This document shows, one piece after another, positions 37,509-50,375 of a stretch of 64,000 bases of DNA (its first letter is position 1; each line of letters opens with the position of its first letter). The position numbers and the translations under genes were made by a program. The notes under the pieces were generated by a model. It was not told the DNA's origin. It ran no database searches and saw only the letters and a list, made by a program, of their open reading frames with translations. The stretch is from Jaapia argillacea MUCL 33604 (taxonomy: Eukaryota > Basidiomycota > Agaricomycetes > Jaapiales > Jaapiaceae), in NCBI GenBank assembly GCA_000697665.1, contig KL197723.1, positions 314,876-378,875 of the forward strand. The letters run 5' to 3'.

Positions 37509-40500
37509 GATGGCAGCCCGTTCCCTCGCCTCCTTCTCCGCTTTCTCTTTCTCCTCCCTCTCCTTCACCAACCTCTTCTCCCTCTCCTCCCTCTCTTTCT
37601 CTTCTCGTTCACGTCGAGCAACCTCAGCAGCAGCTTTATCAGCAGCAATCTTCGCCTCCTTCTCCTGCCTAGCCTTCTTCTCCTTCTCCTCCCTCTCCTT
37701 CCTCTCAGCTTTCACCTTCTCCTCCTTCTCTTTCCGCTTTCGTTCCCTCTCCGCTTCTCGTTCCTTCTCTTCAGCAACTCGTTTTCTCCTCTCTTCCTCT
37801 TTACGTTGACGTTCCTCTTCTTGGGCTTTCCGAGCGGCCTCTCGTTTCGCTTGAGCCTCTTCGCGTTTCCGTCGCTGATCTTCTTCCATCGCTTGTTGCT
37901 TGGCACGGACCGCAGCTTCCTCGGCAGCCTTCTCAGCAGCCTTTTGAGCTCGCTCTTCTTCTTTTGCTTGTTTTTGCGCCCTACCACCACCCCCATCAAA
38001 ATCAATCAACAAACAAAAACGAACAAAGAAAAAGGAACGAACATCTTCTTCGCCTTCTTCTTCTGGCTCTGGTTCTGCTTCTTCGCCTCTCGCTCCTTTG
38101 CAATCTTGTCTTCATCCTCCAACTCGCGAAGAAGTTGCAACTGTCTCTCCTGAGCGACTTTTTCACGATAGGCTTGTAAGACTCGTTGTTCAAACATCCG
38201 AGCGGCGAAGATCGAGAACATGCGTTTGCCTTCTTCCATCTTTTGTTCTTCCGTCATGACCTACCGAACCAAACAAAACAAGATCTCAAGAATCAGCAAC
38301 GCACGGACCGACGAAAGAAAATGGGAGAGAAGGAAAGGGAAAACGAAAACACTGACCTCCTCTTCCTCCTCGTCTTCATCTTCCTCATCATCCTCGTCAT
38401 CCTCATCATCCTCATCTCCCTCATCTCCTTCATCCCCATCCTCATCTTCATCACTATCACTCTCCACATCCCCAGCAGCTTCCTCCTCTCTCTGCATCCT
38501 CCTCTCCGCCAACTGCTCCATCATCTCCAAGAACTTTTGTCCGTCATTCTTTAACAGATCATCGGCTACTGTTAGGATGTTGCCTGTTCCTATAGGGATG
38601 AGTCAATGATGTTCTCGAATGACAAATGCATGGACGATAATAAAGTAGGTGTCACACGACACCGAGGGAAAGAGAGAAACGAGACATACCAGTAACAGTT
38701 AAATCCCCAAAGTTAAACAAACCATCTTTCCTCCTCCCCACTCCCGGCCCTCTCGACCCAGGAGTAGCACCACCACCAACCCCCCTCCGTCCCCTCTTCC
38801 CTTCTTCCCCCTCCTCCCCTTCCTCTTCTTCATCCTCCTCTTCGTCTTCTTCATCTTCCTCCTCCTCCTCATACTCCTCCTCATCCTCATCTTCATACTC
38901 ATCCCCCTCCTCATCATCAAACTCACTCTCAACTTTCCCCCCTCCCTTCCTCCCATTAACCTGCGGTGTCGAAATAGGCACATGACCTTTCCTCGTCGGT
39001 TGCTGATGCTGCGGCGACTTCGCTCCATGTGCGTGCCCATGTCCGTGTCCGACGACAACTCCATTCTTATCGAGCTCGACCGAACCGGGAAAAGGACCAG
39101 GACCAGGTGGAGGAGGGATTGTACCACCGGAAGAAACGTATCGCTGCTGATAATTCGCGTACTGTTCTAGCTCCTCGTAATAAGCATCGTACAGTACCTC
39201 GAGCTCTTCCTCTATCGCGTTACTATTATTTGAAGACAATCCGTTTGAGTTTTCGTGTTTTCAGGTTTTTTACGTTTAAAAAGAGGATGCACGCGCGGGG
39301 GTGTGTGCGAGGATTGAATTGAAATTCGCGTGATTTTGGGTTTGGGTGTGATCGGCGAGACCGACGAGAACGAAATATGAAAGGAACGACAAGAGAACGA
39401 AATCGTCAGCGAAATCGTTTGAGGAACGGTGAAAAAAGAAGGGTAGAAAAATAGACAGACCGCTTTCTCCCACAAACGGCACAACTACAACTATGTTTCT
39501 GTTGTTCCTTCATCTTCTTCAACACAGCCTCTTTCTCGACTCTAACAAGGTTCCTCCTCTCATCTTCACCCAAAGCCAACCAAAACTCCTTTATCCTCTC
39601 CCTCTCCTCTGCCGAATTCGTAGACCAAATCTTTGAAGAAGGCAATTGTGTCGCCTTTCCTTTTCCTTTACCTCCCCCACCACCACCACCACCACCACCA
39701 CCATACGGCGTGCCACCATTACCACCAGAGGGGGGAGGAGGATGGGAAGAAGGAGGTTGTCGAGTTTGAGTTTTATTTTGAGTGTTGACGGATGCGTTGG
39801 AAGAAGGTGGCGAAGGGTGGTTATGAGCGTGATTATGTCCATGATGGGGATGCCCGTGTGGATGGGTATGCGGATGAGTGTGGTTATGAGGGGGCGGATA
39901 AGCATGTGCATTTAACGGAGCTTTCGAAGCCGCACGTGCCGAAGTCTTTCCCCCACCGCCACCACCACCCCCATTCACATTCGGACTAGGAGTGGCATTC
40001 AAATTCGGCGTACCTGCATTGACATTCGCAGCCGTCGTCATCCTATCCTGATTAGAATTGACCGCAGCAGTAGCATTAGTCGTCGCCGTCGTCGTCGTCG
40101 TATTCGTCGTTGTACTCGTCGTATTTGGACTAGGAGAAGTATACGACATGGGCTGTTTGCCCGCCGCTCGCGAACTGGGCGGCGGGGGAGGCGCAGACTG
40201 GGATATGGCAGAACGAGTGGGAGCGGGCATAGGCTTGGTTGTTGTAGAGTTTGTGATTGTGCTGCCGGGTGTAGAAAGAATTGTCGTCGACGCTGGATTT
40301 GTCAATGGAGCAAGATTCGATTTCGGGATGGAGGGGCGATTCGGGATGTGTGGCGGCGACTGGGGCGGCGACTGCGGGACTTGGGACCGGGGCCGCGCCT
40401 TGCTGGACTTGGTGGACCGTTGTGGCGGCTCATCCACTGCTCGTCCTTTTTGCTTTTTGTTGCTGGGGTTGACGTTGGGTGTCCTCACTGTACTACTCAA

Positions 40501-42894
40501 CGTAAACTCTCCACCAACTCCCCCACTTCCCTCCAACTCTATCTCAAAACTCCCTTCTTCGTCTTCATCATCCTCGTCAGAAACCCCATCTCCCCGCGCG
40601 TATTCTTCGTCGGTGAATGGCTCGACTTGAGCGAGTTCATCGTCAGTGAACGCCTCCACTTCCAAATACTCTTCTCCTTCTCCTTCATCTTCAGTCCACG
40701 AGTCGACCATCAAAATGGGGGCATCTGCAGGGATTTTTCTCTCTGCTCTTATCTCTTCAACTGTCCCTCTCGTCGTAGTGCTTTCTCGCCTCGTTGCAGT
40801 GCTCTCCCTCGCTCTTGTCTCCCCAGTGGCTTCTCTCCTCGCCCCAGTGGTCTCTCTTGCCCCAGCGTTCTCTCTCCCCCCATTCGTTTCCCTCGCCCCA
40901 GCACTTTCTCTCGCTCTCGTCTCTCCAGTACTCTCCCTCGCCCCACTATTCCCCCTCCCCCCAGCACTTTCCCTCCCCCTCGTCTCCCCACCCCCACCCC
41001 TCCCACCAACCCCCAACCCCAAATCAAACCCCAACCCCCTCATATCAACCTCAAACGGAACCCCATTAGCATCAAACCCACCACCCCTAATAACCGCCCC
41101 CCTCCCCCCAAAAGGAACACCCATCCCAACTCCAACTCCAACTGCGAATTCGGTGTATATCACTGCTCCGTCTGGTGTGATACGCATGTTGGATGCTTGA
41201 CGGGAGTTGGTGGTTCCTCGAGTACCAGTAGTCCCTCCTCCTCTCGTTGTACCACCACCTCCTCGAGTAGTGTTCCCCCCTCTCGTAGCGTTCCCCCCTC
41301 TCGTAGCGTTCCCTCCCCTAGTAGCGTTCCCTCCCCTCGTAGCACCCCCTCTTGTACCACTACCTCCCTGCCTCCCCATAAACTGAGGCACACTACTAAG
41401 CGTAGTAGCAAGCGCCCCAGCAAGCGTCTGACTCAACGGATCATCAGGCGACAACGCAAACGTCCCATGTCCATCCGGTCCTAACGTGAAACCTCCCTGA
41501 CCATCTGACCCAAGTGTAAACCCCCCTTGACCGTCTGAACCGAGAGTGAACCCGCCTTGTCCGTCGGAACCTAGGGTGAACCCCCCTTGGCCGTCGGAAC
41601 CTAAGGTGAAGCCGTCACCTCCGAGTGTGAAGGCTTGGCTTTCGGGACCGAGTGTGAATGCCTGCCCGTCGGGACCGAGCGTGAACGCCTGTCCGTCTGC
41701 GAATACCTGTCCGACGGGTGGGAGAGGCCCGGAAGGAGGTCGGCCGGGTGCTTGGGTTGTAGTGCGAGTTTGGGTTTGGGTGCGAGGTTGCGTTTGTGGT
41801 TGCGTTTGAGTACGAGTCCGAGTGGGCGATGGTACCCGAGTACGAGTAGGTGACGGTACCCGAGTTTGTTGCGATGGAACTTGAGTACGAGTTGGAGTTT
41901 GAGGTTGTGGTTGCTGTCGCGTCGTGCCCGTATCCCCAGCTCGAGTAGTATCCGCAGCTCGAGACGGAGATACTGATTTCGCGTTACCTGAACGTGTTGG
42001 CGTTTGAGCAGGACCGTTCGTCGTCGTCGTCGTCGTCCGGGGCGAAGTAGGAGTAAGAGGCGTATCAGTCCTCTGTCTCGGTTGAGGGATAGGATGACCA
42101 GGAAGTGGAGACCCATAATGAACTCTCTGTCCAGTCCTGTTATGTGCTTGCCCGTTCACTTTCTTGGGGTTTGTAGGCGAAGGTGTCCTCTCCTCCCCCC
42201 GTCTCTCATCCTCTCCTCGTCTCTCATCAGCTCGTTTCACTCGCTCCCTCTCATCCCTCTCCAACCCAATAGCAGCAAACTCTTCCATCGCAACACTAAA
42301 AGCAGGATCCGAGAAAATAGCAGGATCAAACGGGATCTCATCCCTTCCCGTCCCACTAGGATAAGACCCAGGGATGTTACCCGACGGGGGTGGGTATTTC
42401 CCTGAGTTGACCATTTGGTGGTAGAGCGCTTGAGCCTATTCGCATGTTAGTTTTAAGGGAGAAGTCGTGTGTTAGTGTTAGTGTTGAGGGGAAGGAGGGG
42501 GGAGACGAACGAATTTCCTGATGTTGTCAGGTAGGGAAGTCCAATGTTCTTCATCTTCGGTTGTAGGTGCCTTATCTTCCGACCACTTCCTTTCCCCTCC
42601 TCCTCCTCCTCCTCCCGTAGGTCGAGGCGTACGCAAAGCTTCCTCTGGAGGGAGGAACGCACCCGGTACGCTCGGTTTCTCCACTCCTTCATCGGGTAAA
42701 GCTTCGAGTGGCGGCAACCCATCAAACTCATCTTCATCTCCCTCATCGTGATCTTGAGACTTCTTGCCCTTGCCTTTGGCCTTCTTCTTTTTCTTCTTCT
42801 TGGCTGCTACATGTGGCACGTGATTTGGGGGAGGAGATGCAGGGAGAGGAGAGGGGTGGGGATGAGTAGATGGGTGTGATTTGGGCGGGGACAT
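36483..42894 (-). CDS. NST1: NST1-like stress response protein
   Basis: Very large low-complexity protein related to Nst1, which in yeast links salt stress to mRNA decay. Six exons (42511-42894, 39461-42435, 38690-39222, 38357-38589, 38043-38260, 36483-37980) join in frame into about 1946 residues. Conserved blocks: poly-lysine N-terminus, [38 protein letters not shown] followed by [53 protein letters not shown], and [26 protein letters not shown]. Then an acidic/charged coiled coil of several hundred residues (EERERKEKE type), a glutamine run (near 37447-37510), and a proline-rich tail. Exon 2 also carries decapeptide repeats ([10 protein letters not shown], near 41450-41660), GGNATR repeats and RES/RET repeats. 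Length exceeds the roughly 1200 residues usual in yeasts and ascomycetes. Confidence 0.88.
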
Positions 42895-43587
42895 GATGGT
42901 TGTAGTGATGTGGTGTGTTGAGATGAAGGATCGAACCTATATCCGCTCAGCGTTTAACATCAACTCAACCCAAATGCAACAACTCGCATCTCAATCACAA
43001 TCAGAGGAGCACACTCACAAGATTCTTCTTTCCTCTTTACCACTCGTTCTCGTTCTTATTCACACCTCCCCTACTTCTTCTCCTTCAAATGCTCAAGTAC
43101 TCAAATACTCAAGTACAGTAGTCAAGTATGCAAGCACAAACGAGATTGACGCCCAAAAACGCAAATGGAGGCGAAAAGGAAACGAATTCCCGCCCTTCGA
43201 AATTCCCGCACATAAATCGAATTTCCGCCCCCCAGTGAAATCCAGATTGATCGCGGAGTGTGGGTTGATTTAAGATTTCGGGTTTGTATGCCATCAAGTT
43301 TGATGGATCGTTCTCACGCTTTTGGTTCTATTTTGGGTTATCTTATCTTATCGGAATCAATCTAATCTAATCGAGCTGGTGATTTGTTTACTCCCATGTT
43401 CTGTTTCGACTCTGCTTCGTTCCTTCATCGAAGCAGTGAGTGAAGGAGGAGGAAGCAGGAGCCGCATGACATTGCGCGAGATGCATGAACTGGAATAAAC
43501 ATAACGTATATTCCTCCGCACCACTTCTATATCTACTCGCCCCAATGTCGTCAACTCTTCCCGCCCTCACCGGTTCCCCCGCCCACC
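42895..43587. other. Divergent promoter region
   Basis: About 690 bp between NST1 (-) and the secreted hydrolase-like gene (+). No gene recognised; both promoters should lie here. Confidence 0.5.
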
Positions 43588-45840
43588 ATGGGCCAACCCA
43601 AGCTAGCGCTAGCCATACTAGCTCTAACAACCATCACAGGTGTCCTAGCACAGCCAACATGGTAACTCCCTCCTCTCCTCCTCCCTCCCATTCTGATACT
43701 CAGGCCCGAACTCCAGGTGCGGCAAAAACTACCAATCAACTCAACCAATAACCATCCCAGGCGGTAACTTCCCCCTCCCCATCACATCTACCTCCCCCCT
43801 CCTCTCCCTGCGCTGTTCCCAATCCATCCGGCCATACCTAGCGTCCGACATCCCAACCCCAGGTGGGATAATAATCTCAACCCAACTCGGATACACACAA
43901 ACCGTCGGGGCCGAACCTATCTCTTTGTCGGGGGTGGGCGAGGGTTTGTGGGTAACGGTTAGTGATGTCGAAGGAGGGAAAGTGTTAACAGAAGGATACG
44001 TCCCGCTCAACTCGACCAAATTCGAGATCCCGTTCGACCTCTCGGCGCTCGAACCGCGGTTAACACCTTATAACATCTCATGCGCAGCTACCTACCCCTC
44101 CTCCTCCTCCTCACCGCAAGCGTTTACGACGACGTCGACCTTGACTTACCTACCAGATAACCCATCTGGTACTGTAACAAAAATAGACCAACGCACAGGC
44201 GCACTCCTCGTCAAACCAATGAACGCCGCCTCCTCCCCCTCAGCGGAATGGGAAAGTGTGTTCCCGATTGGGTTTTATACACTCTGGGATGGGTTCTTGA
44301 ATGGTAACTTGAGTGCGTTGGACGGGATCAAAGACGCTGGGTACGCCCCCCTTTTCCTTTCGTTTGAGATATAAGTAATGCGGTGCTGATGTTTTGGGGG
44401 GTAGGTATACAGTTGTACATCCCGTACCGCCGTATGATAACGTTACGGCGTTTGAGATGGTCCTCGACAAGATGGAAGAACTGGGGTTATGGTTGATGTA
44501 TGATATGAGATGGTCAGTCCCCTCCCTCTTCCTCCTCCTCCTTCATCCCTCACCTCCCTCTTTCCCCTCCTCCCCTCCCTACCTAATCAAAATCCCAAAC
44601 AAAAGGACATACACAAACCTAACGAACGTAACAACCCAAGTATCCACCTACTCAAACCGTACCAACCTCTTGTTATGGTACACAGCGGACGAACCAGATG
44701 GTTGGGGTGATCCGTTGAATGCTACTACTTTGGCGTATGAGGCTATTAGGGAGGTTGATCCTTATCATCCTGTTGCGCTAGTTTTGAATTGCCAGGTGCG
44801 TTGAGTTCATTCCTCTTCATTCGGGTGTTCACTCACTCGGTCGTTCACTTCGTTTGGTTGGTCGTCATTGGGTCGTACGCTCACTCGGTCACTCGTTCCT
44901 TCGTCGTCTGACCACCAGGACTACTACTTTTGGGATTACGCAGCTGGAGCCGATATTTTGATGCAAGACACCTACATGATAGGTATAAACGCTACTTGGT
45001 CCAATACTTGGAATACACCTTGTACACCTGATTATGGGGATTGTGGATGTGATAATTGTGTTGGTGAGGATTCATTTCACTTCCGCATACATTTCACTTT
45101 GGCATCCCCCCTTTCGCTGGTCGGATCGAGTGGATGAAACTTTACTGATACTTGTATGCAGGCGAGTATGAAGATATCTCGAATAGGATGGACGAGTTTG
45201 CTTATAGGCTTAATTATCTTGGGTGGGAGTTGGACAAGTCTGTTTGGACTGTACCGCAAGCTTTTGGGAATGATGAGTGAGTCTTTTTCCTTCCCCTCCT
45301 TCCTCCCTTCCTCCCTTCCTCCCTTCCTCCCTTCCTTCGCTTCCCACCCTTCGTTCCCTCCTGCCCTTCGTTTCGCCGCCGCCCTTCGTTTCACCCGCGC
45401 TCGTTTCATTCGCTCTAACTGTCGCCCCAACCAGATACTGGACCCGCACCCCAACAGGCCCCGAATTCCTCGTCCAATCAATCCTAGCAATCAACCACGG
45501 AGCAAGAGGAGTCATACCCTGGGATTACCCAACAACCTCACCCATAAACTCCTCAGCCTCCCTCCTTTCCTACGCCCTACCCACACTCAAGAACTTCATG
45601 TTAAACCCTGCTTCCACATTCGAGAATTATAATATATCGAGAGTGGATGTGGGTGTTTGGAGGCTTGGGGAACAGAGTTTGGTGTTGGGGACTAATTTGA
45701 ATTATGAGGAGGTGGGAGTGGGCTTTTGGGAGGTGGGGGTTTGGGGTGAGGGGGTGGAGGTGTTTGGGAGTGGGGTGGAGGTGGGGGATGGGGTGTTTGA
45801 GTTTGGGAGTGTGGGGAGTGGGGCTTGGATTTTTGGGTGA
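43588..45840 (+). CDS. Secreted glycoside-hydrolase-fold protein
   Basis: The start at 43588 sits in ACCATGG and encodes a clear signal peptide (MGQPKLALAILALTTITGVLAQ). A cysteine-containing region follows (PELRCGKNYQ), then a beta-rich N-terminal domain and a TIM-barrel-like part: GFYTLWDGFLNGNLSALDGI, YTVVHPVPPYDN, ELGLWLMYDMR, LLLWYTADEPDGWGDPLN (near 44670-44720) and YYFWDYAAGADILMQDTYMI. The acidic pair in TADEPD is the best catalytic candidate. Several N-x-S/T sites suggest glycosylation. About seven introns; those near 44800-44920 and 45275-45435 are longer than usual and made of simple CTTC/TCGTT-rich sequence. The last residues are glycine/valine/glutamate rich, ending WIFG at 45840. 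I cannot assign a CAZy family. Confidence 0.75.
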
Positions 45841-48007
45841 AGGCTGAGGGGTTGGACTTGTTTGTATCGAAGGACCTGTTCGCGTTTGTGTGAGGATTAT
45901 CCGATCTTTTGGCTTGTAATCGTGGACGTTTTCGACACAGTTTGACGCGCAAGCTGTTCGGGAGGGACTCGAGGAGTGGACGGGAGCGTATCACGTGATA
46001 TATTTACCTCGCAAGTTTTTGAGTTGGCGCCTTTTGACGCGTCCTTCCGTGTCCACCTCTGCGATCTGATTCTGTTCCACATGTTTCGACGCCCTCGATT
46101 ACTCGGATTGTGTGTCCCCCCCCATGACACCCAAGTCTCCAAATCTTTCGTTTTGAGACAGTTTGAGATACAATGGCTGGACGAAAAGTCATATCCCAAT
46201 CATCGCAAAAGACACGTCAAAAAACCCACTTGCCGTGCACAAGGTGATTTTGGACAAAGTACAAATTGAAGACTGCCCGTTCGTCTCGTCTCGCATTCGG
46301 CGAATTCTGCCCCAGGGGCAAGGTTCCTCACCCATGAACCCGAGTCCTTGGTACCTCGACTTGCGGTGTACCGGCCTTGGGGAACGGTTGATGGAAAACA
46401 CGCGCTTATCGACTGCGGAATACTGCCGCCTCTGTATCTCCCACTTCGATGCGTAGAGGCTCCATCAGTCGCAGTCAGTCGCTCAACTACGGACTCAATC
46501 GACGCTTCTTTCTACGACATCCCGCAACTTGTCACCCTCAAGATTATGACCTTTACAGGCGCAGGGTCGCGTAGGTACCTCGTTTCGACACGCGACCGAA
46601 AATCACACGAATTTGGTGATTCGTTTGCCGTCATCTTCGATCTCGGACTGGGCCCACCCTAATCCCCAGTTTCCTTCTTGAAGCTTGGGAAAACGGTCAC
46701 TCAAACTCGCATTCGGCGAATCCTGGGACGAGGTTCATCGTGCATGAACCCTCTTCGATACCTCTCGCAATTTACCAGGTCGGTCGATGGGACACGCGCT
46801 TGTCGACTCCGGAATACTGCCACCTCGGTATCTCCACTAGTACTACGTTTGACGCGTTAGTGGAGGCTCCGTCAGTCGCTCAACTACGGAATCGGGGCTA
46901 CTTTTTACGATATCCAACATCCCCACATCACGTCCAAAGGCGCACCTCGCTTTGGCTTGCGACCCCAAATATGGTGATTCATTGCCGTCACCTTCGATCT
47001 GGCCACCCTAGTCACCATTTCTCCCCCACAATGTCGTTTTTTCGTGGGCAAAGGGAGGGGGTAATGTGGTAGGTCTTATCTGGACGCCATCTAGACGCCA
47101 TTGCACACCTCATTACGCATCGATCATCCACATCGAATCAGTTATTGCTTGGCCGACCCCATACCCTCACTCTGTCGCCTTTTATGAAATCTCTCGCAGC
47201 TCCGAATCTTCGTTGTTTCGAGGTTGGGGGATCTGGCGTTGAAAGTCCGGGTTCTGTGGTCGAAACTCGTGTCCGAAGTTCGAATCATCACCACACCACC
47301 TCCCACGTCGGAAGTGACTTCAATGTCCCCGTTTGTGACCCACATCAGCAGCACAGGCGGGCTGTGTTCCATGCCCCCCCCCCATTGACTCAAGCTTCAG
47401 ATTGATAGATCACAGTCGAACAAAAAGACTTGGGGCATCTTCCTTTCTCTGGTGATTGACGGCATCTGCGGCTTGGGATGCGAACCTTCAACGTGCTTGT
47501 CGCTGCGTCTTGCCAGCATCGTGCATCATCGGACATCACATTCCTGAGTATTGATCATATCAGGTGGTCGACGCTGGCCACAATAGGGTTAGGTTTTCTT
47601 CGCCCCAAACGTGGAAATATCTCCGTCCTGAATACGAAGCCCCTCCATCATCTAGTACTGGTGCAGCCTCTGTATCTCGGCACATATCGTATGCACACTT
47701 GTCCGTTATGTCTGGCAGGACTGGGCAGTGGACTAGTCAAGATGCTTGGCGAGTGTTCCTCATCACATGAACTTGCTGCCTGATGCAACGCCCCTTACGT
47801 GCTGGGACCTGGAATGCAGGGCTCAACGGTGCTCCCCTCGCCAAGGAGCGGGATCTGACGACCGCCAAGTACCAACAGCTTCTAACGGATCTGATATCCC
47901 GGCTTTGGTGGACATCGGAACCGTTATAAGACAAGTACTGTCCCTATCACTACCTCAGCCCCGTCCTTGGCTCCCCATGCTGCGATTCCCCATCATTATG
48001 ACCCCTC
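45841..48007. other. Intergenic region with a diverged tandem duplication
   Basis: 2.2 kb with no recognised gene. It contains two diverged copies of a roughly 350-bp unit (about 46280-46672 and 46700-47035). Open frames in both copies differ and are not conserved between them, so I see no coding constraint. Confidence 0.45.
46280..47035. repeat. Tandem duplication, two diverged copies
   Basis: Copy 1 (46280-46672) and copy 2 (46700-47035) share, in the same order, CGCATTCGGCGAAT, ATGAACCC, ACACGCGCTT, CGGAATACTGCC, GTCGCTCAACTACGGA, TTGGTGATTC-like and CACCCTA segments. Identity is partial, with several length differences, so the duplication is old. Confidence 0.6.
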
Positions 48008-50375
48008 ATGCATCTCCACGTCTCTCGGCTCGTATCATGCTTCGTCCTCTTACTCGCCACTGCAGGAGTCTCCGCCTCTCCTCATCCATCTCCTCCTGTC
48101 ACCCGGCGAGGAGGGGACACGGGATTGAAATTCGTCGCTGCGTCCAAAGATGGGAGATTTCAAGCCGGCGGGTGTGATATTCCGTTCTTGGGTACCAATG
48201 CATATTGGTTGCCTGCTTTGAACACTGATCAGGATTTGGAGTTTGTGTTTACGAATATCTCGGCGAGGGTTTTCAACGTTGTTAGGACTTGGGCTTGGGC
48301 TTTCAATTGTGGGTAATCGACTACTCTCAGTTACTTATGCTCTCCTCGCGTTTTGATGCGTTTGCTGGATTTCGGTTTCTCGTAGGCTTCGCCGACGATC
48401 GTTCCTATTCCAGATGTTGAAACTATTCCGTCAACCGGTGTCTACTTCCAACTTCTCTCAGACAAGAAAGCTACTATTAACTATGTTCCGAACGGTTTAC
48501 AACGCCTGGACAAGGTTGTAGCAGCAGCTGAAAAAGCGGGAGTTTACTTAATTCTTAGTTTGACCAACAACTGGAATCCCGGAGGTGCTCAGAATGGGCA
48601 AGTGCCCATTCTCGCTAAGCGGGAATTGGAAGAGAGCGAGGTTGAGGAGAGAAACTTGGAGCTCAGAGGGAAGGAAGTTCCCAGACTAAGAAATTACTTG
48701 TCGAATGATTATGGTCAGTCTGTGCTCCGATCTGAATTTTCCGTGACTTATGAGACGCTATAGGTGGAATAGATACTTGCGTCCGACAAATTTCGTGCTC
48801 CAGTCACTATGACAATTTCTGTGCGTTGCCTGGTATCCTTTAGGTTTTCAAGGCGTATGTCCAAGCCGTTGTTGCGAGGTATAAGGATAGCCCGGCGATT
48901 TTTGGCTGGGAAATCGCAAATGATGCTAGGTGAGTGAACCTGGCTTTTCTTGTTCTACTCGTCTGACTTTTTCTTCTATCGTAGATGTTTCTCGTCCCTC
49001 CCCGCAAGTCCAAGTTGCAACACGCAGTCACTCACCAAATGGCATGCGGATATCGCCAAGTACATCAAGTCGATCGACTGCAACCATTTGGTCACCACCG
49101 GGTATGGGATTTCACTTACCCCTTCAAACGGCGAATCATAGGCCCCCTTCCTCGTTCTCGAACGACCGACTAACTTGCTTTCCTTCAGAACCCATGGTTT
49201 CTTCTGTCCAGGCTGTCCCAAACTCTTCCCGCTCCCTCCCCCGCTCCTACGTCACCGAAGAAACGCTCGGTCCTCAACAGAGCGCAAGTCGTCAGAGATA
49301 TGATTGATGCAAGGAAGGAACGTAGGGAAGCCCAGATCAAACGTGGCAAGTTCGCGGCAAGTGGTCTGCTACCGGTATGTTCCCTCCCCTAACTTTACTC
49401 ATCATACACCAACCCAAGCTCCAGAGGCTTTGGAAACACGCAATATCGATTCTGATACAGGTCCAACCTATGATGGTTCTCAAGGCGTAGACTCTGAAGA
49501 CCTGATCAACATCCCCGATGTCGATTTCGGTACTTTCCAGTTATTCCCTGATCAGAATGAATATGCTTGTCCCGATCCTACTCTCAGTCCTTTCAACAAC
49601 TCGTTGGCAAGTGGCAATTATTGGATTGCGAAGCAGAAGGGGACTGGGTTGACGTGAGTGGCTTATTGATTAGACTCGTCAGGATGCTGTGCATTAATGG
49701 TGTGATGTTTGGTATAGCTTCGGCAAGCCTGTAGCGTTGACTGGTTTTGGTCTCGTAACGCAAAACAATCTTAGGTACTACGTTCCATTCAACACGACCG
49801 TAGCACCTTTTGCCTCGAGCTTCAGCCATAAGCTGCCTTGGATCATGACAGTCCTTAATCGTTAGGTGACTGACCTGTCGTTTTATGCAGGCAAACGTCA
49901 GGCTTCGTCATTCGCAAATGATGATCAACTGAACGATGCCAACAATCAATGTTTCGCAGGTCCGTTTGCGCATTATCATGCCATCTTGTCTGGCTCTGAA
50001 TTTGGACTTGTGCGCATGACTAGATGGCCAATCAGGGGATGTTGGAGCGGTGTCTCAGTATCAGGTTCGTAGAAATCTTCAGCGACGTGCCTCGCTTGGG
50101 TGATCCCTTCAACTCACCAATGAGCATAGGTTGGGATCGACGGCCTCTCGGCGGAAGATGGCTCCACCATCATCCCTTACTCCTCTGATTCCTCGTCCGT
50201 CTCCAGGCGACAGAGCACCAACCCAGGCACAGGTTCTACTGGAGTGACGCCCAATGATGGAAACTCGGTGCTTCAGTATGTCACTCATTTGTCAATGCGT
50301 TTGTTAACGCGCGTTGCTTACCACAATTCTTTGATAGGGTTCACATACCTGGGAGAGTGTGGCAGTCGATTTAGG
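48008..50375 (+). CDS. Secreted GH5_7 mannanase-like protein lacking catalytic glutamates
   Basis: The ATG at 48008 opens a signal peptide (MHLHVSRLVSCFVLLLATAG). GH5 subfamily 7 landmarks follow: FLGTNAYWLPALNTDQD, VVRTWAWAFN joined over an intron to YVETIPSTGVYFQ, GLQRLDKVVAAAEKAGVYLI and SPAIFGWEIANDARC (near 48885-48930). Then HVTTG-type and DFGTFQLFPDQ (near 49525-49555), and FGKPVALTGFGLVTQ (near 49720-49760). In active mannanases the last two signatures read NE-P and EEFG; here they are NDA and TGFG, so acid/base Glu is Asp and the nucleophile Glu is Gly. Two extra stretches are also present: a charged loop after NNWNPGG and a basic insert (about 49255-49375). The 3' end is by splice inference (last exon ends TAG at 50373-50375); an alternative C-terminal exon to 50561 is possible. 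Probably a non-hydrolytic carbohydrate-binding pseudoenzyme. Confidence 0.72.

Noticed and set aside
37435-38153. + strand frames with long poly-Leu or poly-Cys runs
   Set aside because: They are the complement of the NST1 glutamine run and charged coiled coil; the homopolymers are a by-product of CAG/CAA and GAG-rich codons.
40348-41484. Long + strand open frame (378 codons) inside NST1
   Set aside because: It lies wholly antisense to the NST1 second exon. Its proline/serine/arginine-rich content mirrors the repetitive, GC-rich coding strand, and it has no domain or splice context.
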